Shown here: in pieces, positions 57,441-64,000 of the stretch
Layout: every line of letters starts with the position of its first letter
Position numbering within the stretch: the stretch's first letter is position 1
Assembly: GCF_009380155.1 (NCBI RefSeq)
Contig: NZ_WHUV01000002.1
Coordinates: forward strand, 1,240,001 to 1,304,000
Length of the DNA: 64,000 nt
Origin: Pseudomonas piscis
GTDB taxonomy: Bacteria; Pseudomonadota; Gammaproteobacteria; Pseudomonadales; Pseudomonadaceae
Direction: 5' to 3'
Position numbers and translations under genes: made by a program
Notes under the pieces: generated by a model
What the model was told of the DNA's origin: nothing
The model's database searches: none
Seen by the model: the letters and a program-made list of their open reading frames with translations, nothing else

Positions 57441-58411
57441 GGCCGCACCTCCCGCTGCTCGCCAGCCAGGGCTTGCTGGATCAGCCGCTCGCTGAGCGTC
57501 CACAGTTGCCTGGCCTGGGCGACATCACGCACCCGGGGCATGACGCCCAGGTGATCCAGGGGATCGGCGTTGCTCAAAGCCACCTGGCAATCCTCCAGGT
57601 AGTAACCGCCACAGCCCTCCAATTGCGGATGCAGCAGGGCCCAGAGAATGCTCGCCGCACCCTCCTCGGTGCTCTTGCGCCGGGTCAACTGGCGCAGCCC
57701 GGGCTGGCGTTCGAGCAAGGGCACGAAGTCGGCGTCGGTCAGGTGATTGTGCAGGTTGGTCCCGGCCACCACTCCGGGGGCCACCGCCAGGGCGCGGATG
57801 CCCTCCTCGGCCAGGTGCTGGTCCAGGCCCACGGCGAACAGCACGTTGGCCGACTTCGACTGGCCATAGGCCGTCCAGCGGTCGTAGGCCCGGTGCTCGA
57901 AGTTGGGATCGGCGAAATCGATGCCCGCCAGGCGATGGGCGCCCGAGGTCAGCAGCACCACCCGGGCAGCGGCCGCCTGGCGCAGTAACGGTAACAGCCG
58001 GGTGATCAACCGATGGTGGGCGATATGGTTGATGCCGAACTGGCGCTCCAGGCCATCGTCGGTACGAGCGAAATCGGTGGCCATGATCCCCGCACTGGCG
58101 ATGACGCCGTCCAGGTGCGGCAACTGCTCCAGCAGCCTTGAGGCCAGCCGGTCGACGTCGCGCAATGACTCCAGGCGCACCGCCTCGAAGTGCAGCGACT
58201 GGCTGCCGGTGGCGGCCCGCAGCTCGGCCAGCGCGGCGTTGCCGCGTTCGGCGCTGCTGCCCAGCACCAGTACCCGGGCGCCACGGGCAGCGAGGCAGCG
58301 GGCGCATTCCTTGCCCAGCCCCGAAGTGCCGCCGGTCACCAGGTAGATCTTGCCGGAGAGGTCCAGGTCCCGGACCAGGTCCCAGGCTCGTGTATGGGTA
58401 TCGAATGACAT
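57437..58411 (-). CDS. Short-chain dehydrogenase/reductase
   Basis: A 324-residue SDR of the retinol dehydrogenase/protochlorophyllide reductase-like group. The NAD(P) motif is VTGGTSGLGKECARCLAARGARV. The active site has LTSGAH (Ser) and YGQSKSANVLF (Tyr-x-x-x-Lys). The start at 58411 has AAGGAGTAGC upstream. It belongs to the six-gene operon and would oxidise or reduce a carbonyl in its pathway. Confidence 0.9.
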   Translation of the reverse strand: MSFDTHTRAWDLVRDLDLSGKIYLVTGGTSGLGKECARCLAARGARVLVLGSSAERGNAALAELRAATGSQSLHFEAVRLESLRDVDRLASRLLEQLPHLDGVIASAGIMATDFARTDDGLERQFGINHIAHHRLITRLLPLLRQAAAARVVLLTSGAHRLAGIDFADPNFEHRAYDRWTAYGQSKSANVLFAVGLDQHLAEEGIRALAVAPGVVAGTNLHNHLTDADFVPLLERQPGLRQLTRRKSTEEGAASILWALLHPQLEGCGGYYLEDCQVALSNADPLDHLGVMPRVRDVAQARQLWTLSERLIQQALAGEQREVRP

Positions 58412-58427
58412 GTTGCTACTCCTTCCT

Positions 58428-59510
58428 TCATTGAATGAACAGGCTGGCATCCAGCTCCAGGGCCGCACCGGGTGCCTCCAGGGCCTTGACCCAGAGCAGC
58501 GCCACGGACAGCTGCAACGCCGCCACGGGCCCCAGCTCACGCTGCAATTGATGGCTGAACGCTTCCAGCAAGGGCTGGCTCGCCAGGGGGCCGGCCTCGA
58601 TGCCGGGACACTTGAGCAACACCTGCAAGGCCGCCGGCTGGCCACCGGTGTCGAGGCGCCTGGCCAGAGCCCTCGCCGCCTGCTCCACGCTCGCCAGCGA
58701 TAAGCTGCCGGCCTCGCCGCACGCCAGGCTGACCCAGGTTGGCCGCAGGACTTGCGGGCGCAAGGCCAGGCCATCGATCTCGATCTTGAAATCCTCCAGG
58801 ACCATGCCGTGGCCACGTAGCACGCACAGTTGCAGCGCCTCGGCCACCCTGGCATCGGCCCGCTGGCGCACAGCCTGCGTTACCAACCGCCGGGCGTGCT
58901 GCGGGTCCTGGTCGGCGCGCAGGTACAGGGTCAGGCGGGCCAGGTCGGAGCAGTCGGCGTCCAGGGCCCGGAGGCTGTCCTGGATCTTGTCCAGGATCAC
59001 CTCCACCTGCTCCGCCAGACCGGGACGGACCTGCAGGTTATCGGCGCTGAAGCCACGCTCCGGGGCCAGCAGTTCCAGGGCCTCGAAACCGGTGAGGAAC
59101 ACCTGGCCGCGATACTCCAGGGCCCGCGCCACATCCATCGGCAGGTCGTCGAACAGGGCCCGCCGTGCCGGCGTGGCATGCCTGGCGAATACCGCCTCGA
59201 GCGCCACCAGCGCCCCTTCCCGGGACAGGTGCGGCACCCGGAAAATGGTGCCGACGCTGGGCTCCCGGACCAGCCCGGGGGCCAGGGCATGGCACTGGCG
59301 ATGGAATGCCTGGATCGCCGCCAGCGGGTCCACGGCGCCATTGCGAATGGCAATGCTGTGCTTGAGCATCGCGCCCAAGCTCAGCCCTCGTTCGGCCAGG
59401 ACTGCAGCCATGGTTTCGAGCAAGGCGGCAAGTTGCTGTTCCAGGTCACCGTCCACTGCCGCCTGTTGCCAGTTGCAGAAGATCAGGTCCTGGGTTTGCA
59501 CAAGGTTCAT
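58428..59510 (-). CDS. Tandem RidA/YjgF-like protein
   Basis: A 360-residue protein with at least two RidA-like units. The first is near residues 20-105 (LAALLETMAAVLAERGLSLGAMLKHSIAIRNGAVDPLAAIQAFHRQC), the second near 165-235 (VEVILDKIQDSLRALDADCSDLARLTLYLRAD), and a possible third lies to the C-terminus. RidA proteins hydrolyse reactive enamine/imine intermediates; fused tandem copies are uncommon. GAGGAGA precedes the ATG at 59510. It is in the six-gene operon, 16 bases upstream of the SDR gene. The fold also occurs in chorismatases, but their motifs were not recognised. Confidence 0.65.
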   Translation of the reverse strand: MNLVQTQDLIFCNWQQAAVDGDLEQQLAALLETMAAVLAERGLSLGAMLKHSIAIRNGAVDPLAAIQAFHRQCHALAPGLVREPSVGTIFRVPHLSREGALVALEAVFARHATPARRALFDDLPMDVARALEYRGQVFLTGFEALELLAPERGFSADNLQVRPGLAEQVEVILDKIQDSLRALDADCSDLARLTLYLRADQDPQHARRLVTQAVRQRADARVAEALQLCVLRGHGMVLEDFKIEIDGLALRPQVLRPTWVSLACGEAGSLSLASVEQAARALARRLDTGGQPAALQVLLKCPGIEAGPLASQPLLEAFSHQLQRELGPVAALQLSVALLWVKALEAPGAALELDASLFIQ

Positions 59511-59529
59511 CGGGACTCTCCTCAAGGGA

Positions 59530-60915
59530 TCAGTGGCGCCAGCCCAGCAACGGGTCGAGGGCGAAGTTCAGACCCAGGCCGAACAACCAGCCGCTGGCCG
59601 GACGCTGTTCGGCGAAGGGGTTCTGGTAGCGACTGGGTTGCAGCACGTAGTTGATGAAGGGATCCAGGGTCACGCCGCTGCCCAGGACGAAGCGCCCATT
59701 GAGCTCGGCGACGAAACTGTCCCGTGGCTGCTCGTAGGCACTGCCCGACAGGCGTCCGGCATCCTTGAGGCGGGCCTGGTAGTCCTTGCTCACGCGAAAC
59801 CAGCTCAGGCGTGCGCCAAGGCTATCCAGCGGGCGGCCCGGAATGACGTTGAGGGCATTGACCCCAATGAAGCCGAAGGCATCCACCCCACCGGTGACCC
59901 CGGGAGTCAGCGACGAGCTGAGCCCGCCTTCCAGGGTCAGGCTGCGCGGGTTGGTATCGAACGGGCGGCTGCCACCGTCGGCGCGGTACACCGTCTTCTG
60001 CCAATTGAAGAGAATGCCGTCGGCATGCTCCTGGACCTTGGGCGCGGAGCCTCGGTCGAGCAAGGTCGAGGTACCGGCCACCGTGCGGCTGGGGTTGGGC
60101 TGTTTCTTGGTGGAGCGATACAGGGCCAGCTCGAAACGACTGGGATAGAGCGCCTCGCCAAAACGGGTCTGGGTGCCGACCTGGGCCAGGAAGAAGCGCC
60201 CGTCGTGGCGTTCCTCGCGCCAGTTCCAGCCGGACTCGAAGGGGATCTGCCCATTGAGCAACCAGCCGCCCACCTGGGCAAAGCGGTTGTCGTCGAAGTT
60301 GTAGCGGGCCGTGGCACTCCAGTAGGCGAACGGATAGGCGAACACCGAGCCGTTCATCAGCGTCAGCGGGTTGAAACAGGTGAACACGAAGGCACAAGCC
60401 GGCTGCATGAACGAGGTCGCTGGGTTGCTCCGGCCCAGCTCCAGCTTAAGGGCATCCTCCAGCAGGCGCTGTTCGTAGGACAGCTGCACCAGCCGCGCCT
60501 TCTTCGGCACGAAAGGCGCCACCGCGCCATAGATGTCCCCCAGCGCCGGACCGTAGTCGACATTGCTGGCCACCGGCGCATAGCTCTGCTTGAGGTGCAC
60601 GCTGGCGCCCTTCACGCCCAGCAGCTTTTCCAGGTCGAAGTCGGCCGCCAGCATCAGGAACAGGTTGTTCTGGTCCTGGCGGCGCCCCACGCCGTAGGTG
60701 TTGTACAAGCTGTACCAGCTACCGAAACCGTGCACGGCGATACCCTGGGCGTCCAGCTGTTCGCCAAGGCTCGGTGCCCGGGCCGGCGCGACCGGGTTCG
60801 CGACCGTGCCGGGCTGATCCGGGCCGGCCAGCGCGCACCCGGCCCACAGGGCGCAGCACGCCAGCACAGTCCCACGTTGGACGAAGAATCGATTGTTGTT
60901 ATTGGAAGGATTCAT
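59530..60915 (-). CDS. OprB-family carbohydrate-type porin
   Basis: 461 residues. The signal peptide ends AGCALAG. A beta-barrel pattern follows, with LRLDIHASV-like alternation and family marks such as VASNVDYGPALGDIYG, FNFDDNRFAQVGGWLLNGQIPFESGWNWR and the closing LDPFINYVLQPSRYQNPF...WLFGLGLNFAL. It would let the pathway's substrate cross the outer membrane. The operon position between an inner-membrane MFS importer and cytosolic enzymes supports that role. The substrate need not be a sugar. Confidence 0.78.
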   Translation of the reverse strand: MNPSNNNNRFFVQRGTVLACCALWAGCALAGPDQPGTVANPVAPARAPSLGEQLDAQGIAVHGFGSWYSLYNTYGVGRRQDQNNLFLMLAADFDLEKLLGVKGASVHLKQSYAPVASNVDYGPALGDIYGAVAPFVPKKARLVQLSYEQRLLEDALKLELGRSNPATSFMQPACAFVFTCFNPLTLMNGSVFAYPFAYWSATARYNFDDNRFAQVGGWLLNGQIPFESGWNWREERHDGRFFLAQVGTQTRFGEALYPSRFELALYRSTKKQPNPSRTVAGTSTLLDRGSAPKVQEHADGILFNWQKTVYRADGGSRPFDTNPRSLTLEGGLSSSLTPGVTGGVDAFGFIGVNALNVIPGRPLDSLGARLSWFRVSKDYQARLKDAGRLSGSAYEQPRDSFVAELNGRFVLGSGVTLDPFINYVLQPSRYQNPFAEQRPASGWLFGLGLNFALDPLLGWRH

Positions 60916-60940
60916 GGTCGGACCTGTATGGGCGATGGAC

Positions 60941-62089
60941 TCAAGGAGCAGGCACCAGCTCCAGTTGCCGGGCCTGGATTTGCACGCGCTGGCGGTGCAG
61001 GCGGTCGAAGTCGTCCGCCAACCGCTGCTGTTCGATGAACTCGATGAAGGGATCGCGGACCTGGGTCTGCAGGCCGGTCAGGGCCTCGATGGCGGCGATC
61101 GCGCAGAACGGCACGTAGACCTCCGAGTAGCCGCCCTCATGGATCATCACCAGGCGTCCATGGCCGAGGCGCTCGGCCACCGCCACCATCATCCGGGTCA
61201 TCTCGCGGAAACTGCCGCTGTGCAATTGCATGTGGCCGAGCACGTCGTAGGTGCTGGCGTCGTAGCCGCTGCCGATCACCAGCAGGTCCGGGGCGAAGCG
61301 CAGCAACGCCGGCACCACCAACTGCGCCATGGCATGCAGGTACTGCTGGTGGCCACAACCGGGTAGCAGCGGGATGTTGAGATTGCACCCCTGCCCTGCG
61401 CCTCGCCCGAGTTCGTCGGCGCCGCCGGAGCCCGGGGGGAAGCAGTTTTCCTGGTGCAGGGAGATGGTCAGCACGTCCCCGCGCTCGTAGAACAGCGACT
61501 GGGTACCGTTGCCGTGGTGCACGTCCCAATCGACGATGGCCACGCGCCGCGCACCGAGTTCGGCAATGGCGTGCTCCACGGCGATGGCCGAGTTGGCCAG
61601 CAGCGTCGAGCCCATGGCCTGGTCCCGCAAAGCGTGGTGACCGGCCGGGATGCAGGCGGCATAGGCCCGCTGGTACTCGCCGCGCATCACGCCTTCCACC
61701 GCCGCCCTGGCCAACCCGGCGGACAGCGCCGCCAGCTCGAAGCCTCCGGCGGCGAATGGCGCCGCCAATCCCAGTTCTCCTCCCTGCTGCTCGCTCAACC
61801 GGCGAAAACGCTCCAGGTACTCAAGGTCATGGACCCTGGCCATCTGCGCCAGGGAGGCCGGCGCTGCAGACTCCACTCGCAACTGCCGGCTCAGGCCGCT
61901 GGCGTCCATCAACGCCTTGAGCCGCCGCAGGCAATCGGCCGAGGCTACCCCCGAGCCGCTGTCCAGCGGCTGGACCCACCCGCCGACCGGGGCCGCCAGG
62001 GCCGAGGCCCGGCCGGAGTGGAACCACAAACAACGTTCGTCGAACAGGAACGCACTGGCGCCCGCTGAAGGATGCAATTCAGGCTTCAT
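60941..62089 (-). CDS. Class II histone-deacetylase-like amidohydrolase
   Basis: A 382-residue arginase-fold zinc enzyme related to acetylpolyamine amidohydrolases. Zinc and catalytic residues are in RRVAIVDWDVHHGNGTQSLFY, the His pair in PAGHHALRD, DLLVIGSGYDAS and IHEGGYSEVYVPF. It should remove an acyl group from an amine such as an N-acetylated polyamine or a related amide. It starts 11 bases inside the end of the MFS gene. It is the only hydrolase in the operon and probably performs the key step. Confidence 0.85.
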   Translation of the reverse strand: MKPELHPSAGASAFLFDERCLWFHSGRASALAAPVGGWVQPLDSGSGVASADCLRRLKALMDASGLSRQLRVESAAPASLAQMARVHDLEYLERFRRLSEQQGGELGLAAPFAAGGFELAALSAGLARAAVEGVMRGEYQRAYAACIPAGHHALRDQAMGSTLLANSAIAVEHAIAELGARRVAIVDWDVHHGNGTQSLFYERGDVLTISLHQENCFPPGSGGADELGRGAGQGCNLNIPLLPGCGHQQYLHAMAQLVVPALLRFAPDLLVIGSGYDASTYDVLGHMQLHSGSFREMTRMMVAVAERLGHGRLVMIHEGGYSEVYVPFCAIAAIEALTGLQTQVRDPFIEFIEQQRLADDFDRLHRQRVQIQARQLELVPAP

Positions 62090-63263
62090 GGCAAAGACTC
62101 TTGGATGGCAGGTGGAAGTGCGCGAGGTTGATCGCCGCGGCGGCCAGCAGGGCCAGCAGCGCGCCGCAGCCGAACATCGCCTGGTAGGAAAAGGTTTCCA
62201 GCAGGTAGCCGCACAGCGCCGGGCCGCAGGCCAGCCCCAGGCCGAGGACCAGGTTGGTCAGGTTGATCAAGCCGCCCTCGCGGTCGTGCAGGCTGATCAC
62301 CGTGAGCATGAAGGGCACCAGCAGGGTCCAGGTGAACTTGAACACCAGCACCGCGATGAAGGCCGCATCCGCCCGGGGCACCGCCGCCATCACCAGCAAG
62401 GCCAGGGTCAACGCGGCGAACCCCAACAGCAGGCATGCCCCGCGATAGCGATCACGCCCCAGCAAGGTGGCGGCGCCGGCACCGAGGATGCCCAGCGCGC
62501 TGGACAGGGTCAGCAACTGGTCCAACTGCCCACGATCCATGGCCGTGGGCGCCTGCAAGGCACTGATGAAGGTCCAGACTCCGCCCAGGCACACATACAG
62601 CAGGAAGATCGAGGCCACCCCCAGCAGGCCATGCCTGGAAGCCCCCAAGCGACGGCGCCCACCGCTGGCAGCTAGCTGCGGGACCCGGACGAAGTGCCGG
62701 CACAGCGGCACGCAGGCCAGCATCAACAGCGCCTGCAAGGCAAAGCACACCCCGGGGCCAAAATGCAGGAAGGCGCTGGGCAACACCGCCAGTCCCAGGG
62801 TTCCGAGTATCAGTTGGCCGAAGATGATCGAGCCGAACGCCCGCCCGCGATCATCCAGGTGCGCAACGCTGCGGGTACACAGGATCAGCAGTGAACCGGC
62901 GGCCAGTGCAGTGACGCCCCGAGCCGCCAGGAAGGCGTCGAAATGGCGCTCCAGCAGCAGCGCCGAAACCAGGTTGCCGCCGATGTACAGGCCCATGAAC
63001 AGCAAGGCCCAGCGCTGCCAGTGACCCGAGCGCAGCCAGTAGATGGCCGGCAAGGTGGCCAGGCTGCTGAAGATCAGCTCCAGGGAAAACATCGCGCCGA
63101 TCCGGCTCGGGCTCAGGCCGATCTGCGTGGTCAATTGCATGGACAGGGCCGGGGCCCAGAGGAAGGTCGCCGGTAGCACCGACGCACATAGGGTGATGGT
63201 GATCAGCAGCCAGCGATGACTGGCCTCGCCCGGCAGGGCTGCAGGTTCGGCGGTAGCGCTCAC
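62079..63263 (-). CDS. MFS transporter, first gene of the six-gene operon
   Basis: About 394 residues with twelve hydrophobic segments. FLWAPALSMQLTTQIGLSPSRIGAMFSLELIFSSLATLPAIYWL shows the first helices. The GTG at 63263 has AAGGTG at good spacing; a GTG at 63272 is the alternative. It overlaps the deacetylase gene. It probably imports the substrate passed by the OprB porin, or exports a product; the direction cannot be read from sequence. The promoter must lie in 63264-63508, shared with a divergent gene. Confidence 0.85.
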   Translation of the reverse strand: MSATAEPAALPGEASHRWLLITITLCASVLPATFLWAPALSMQLTTQIGLSPSRIGAMFSLELIFSSLATLPAIYWLRSGHWQRWALLFMGLYIGGNLVSALLLERHFDAFLAARGVTALAAGSLLILCTRSVAHLDDRGRAFGSIIFGQLILGTLGLAVLPSAFLHFGPGVCFALQALLMLACVPLCRHFVRVPQLAASGGRRRLGASRHGLLGVASIFLLYVCLGGVWTFISALQAPTAMDRGQLDQLLTLSSALGILGAGAATLLGRDRYRGACLLLGFAALTLALLVMAAVPRADAAFIAVLVFKFTWTLLVPFMLTVISLHDREGGLINLTNLVLGLGLACGPALCGYLLETFSYQAMFGCGALLALLAAAAINLAHFHLPSKSLCHEA

Positions 63264-63508
63264 GATAGGCACCTTCGTTATTGATTGTTATGGGTGAGGT
63301 GGCACGGCAACGGCTGCCAATCTAGCAACGGCCCTGGCGACGACCGGCTTCAATTGATGACGACTTTTTGTCTTTTCACGCCAATGCCCGCATGCGCTAT
63401 CAGGTTGGCCAGGCGCCCCGGCGAGCCGGGGCATTGACAAGCGCGATGGCGGCTTCGACCATCGGCGCCGCAACGGCCGCTGCCGGCCCATGACTCAGGA
63501 GATCAAGG
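63264..63508. promoter_or_regulatory. Divergent promoter region for the six-gene operon and the Tai4-like gene
   Basis: 245 bases. A patch with lower G+C (63345-63385) carries a likely leftward promoter. CGCCCCGGCGAGCCGGGGC (63412-63430 region) forms a short GC hairpin. No clear operator for the AraC protein was identified. Confidence 0.4.
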
Positions 63509-63946
63509 ATGAAGAGGCTTTCGCTGGTGCTGTGCCTGATGGCAGGCGTGGGCCCGGCTGGCGCGCAGGACCTGGCGGCTGCACGCCAGTCCCTGAAGAA
63601 CTATGGCCTGGCCTACTGCATGGCCAGGCAGTTTCCCGAGCGCTCGGCCATGGGCGAGGACGTTGGGCATGCCATCGGCATGTATGGCGTCATGGGCGCA
63701 GGACTGCATCAGGTCCTGCAGGACGAAGACACACTCACGACCCTGCATGACCCCTATGACGCCACCACCGAATACGTCTTCAAGGCTTATGACCAGGTCG
63801 CGGCCAACAGCAAGCACCGTCCTGGAAAAGTCGTGCTGCACGCTTGCTTGCAGGTCTACAACTCCAGGGCCTTCGACCAGTTCATCCGGAGCCAGGACTC
63901 CTACATCCGTCAGCAAGACCTGCAAGCTGCCGGCCCCAACTCCTGA
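63509..63946 (+). CDS. Exported small protein resembling T6SS amidase immunity protein (Tai4-like)
   Basis: 145 residues. The signal peptide is MKRLSLVLCLMAGVGPAGA. The mature protein is helical with the conserved pair LKNYGLAYCMARQF (Cys37) and VLHACLQVYNSRAFDQFI (Cys112). This layout (LKNY..C... and C...Y.S) is that of the Tai4/Rap2 periplasmic immunity family that neutralises peptidoglycan amidase effectors. No Tae4-type effector is adjacent. The match is weak and the protein could be another small periplasmic family. Confidence 0.5.
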   Translation: MKRLSLVLCLMAGVGPAGAQDLAAARQSLKNYGLAYCMARQFPERSAMGEDVGHAIGMYGVMGAGLHQVLQDEDTLTTLHDPYDATTEYVFKAYDQVAANSKHRPGKVVLHACLQVYNSRAFDQFIRSQDSYIRQQDLQAAGPNS

Positions 63947-64000
63947 CAGCGCTCGATGTGCCAATGGCGACAGACCCGCCCTCGCCTGGCCGCGCGCCGA

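Noticed and set aside
59530..63263. Six-gene operon considered as a siderophore or antibiotic biosynthesis cluster
   Set aside because: There are no synthetases, polyketide or NRPS domains, and the enzymes present fit breakdown or modification of an imported compound better.

Overview
The window is chromosomal DNA of a fluorescent-group Pseudomonas, probably close to P. protegens, P. chlororaphis or P. fluorescens. The evidence is high G+C with strongly GC3-biased codons, the bkdR / bkdA1-bkdA2-bkdB-lpdV block, reductive pyrimidine catabolism genes, and REP-type intergenic repeats with a CTGTAGCC arm. No rRNA, complete tRNA or CRISPR array was seen.

Layout. 0-5.7 kb: reductive pyrimidine/hydantoin catabolism (dihydropyrimidinase, preT, preA) with a convergent TetR regulator. 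6-7.4 kb: an orphan Imm52-type immunity gene and an acetyltransferase. 7.4-8.6 kb: copC-copD. 8.8-11.6 kb: an EmrA/EmrB-type efflux pair. 11.8-17.4 kb: a divergent DapF homologue, an SLC13 permease, a chemoreceptor and an HD-GYP protein. 17.4-24.4 kb: branched-chain keto acid dehydrogenase with its Lrp-type activator, then ilvE. 24.5-26.5 kb: a two-gene radical-SAM DNA-metabolism operon with a LexA box at its start. 26.7-28.3 kb: a Cys-rich Sel1-like exported protein and an EamA transporter.

28.3-36.7 kb is a lower-G+C accessory island. It carries glutathione-dependent formaldehyde detoxification (frmR, adhC, a VOC protein, S-formylglutathione hydrolase), a type II NADH dehydrogenase, a second frmR and a DUF3422 gene. 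A truncated ORF lies at its left edge. At its right edge lie an IS3-type orfA remnant and a sequence matching the 3' end of tRNA-Lys. The two FrmR proteins probably repress the enzymes until formaldehyde appears.

36.7-46.6 kb returns to core-like DNA: an AraC regulator, a P-loop kinase, an ArsR/cytochrome P450 divergent pair, a DUF1543 protein, a LysR/LysE pair, the DmeR-DmeF metal efflux pair, a PAS-GGDEF cyclase, a NUDIX hydrolase, an FKBP isomerase, and a two-gene immunity-like cassette between 31-bp direct repeats. 46.7-52.6 kb: LemA with an M48 peptidase, a Kef antiporter, and an AlkC/AlkD-like repair protein followed by a DUF6602-like PD-(D/E)XK protein. 52.6-56.5 kb: a small exported protein, a TetR/DHA2 MFS divergent pair and an AraC regulator, then a MITE-like 180-bp repeat.

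56.6-63.3 kb is a tightly packed six-gene leftward operon: MFS transporter, class II histone-deacetylase-like amidohydrolase, OprB porin, tandem RidA-like protein, SDR, and MoaF-like protein. It looks like a complete uptake-and-processing pathway for an unknown amide or amine substrate, and I consider it the best candidate for an undescribed system. The window ends with a small exported protein resembling T6SS amidase immunity proteins.
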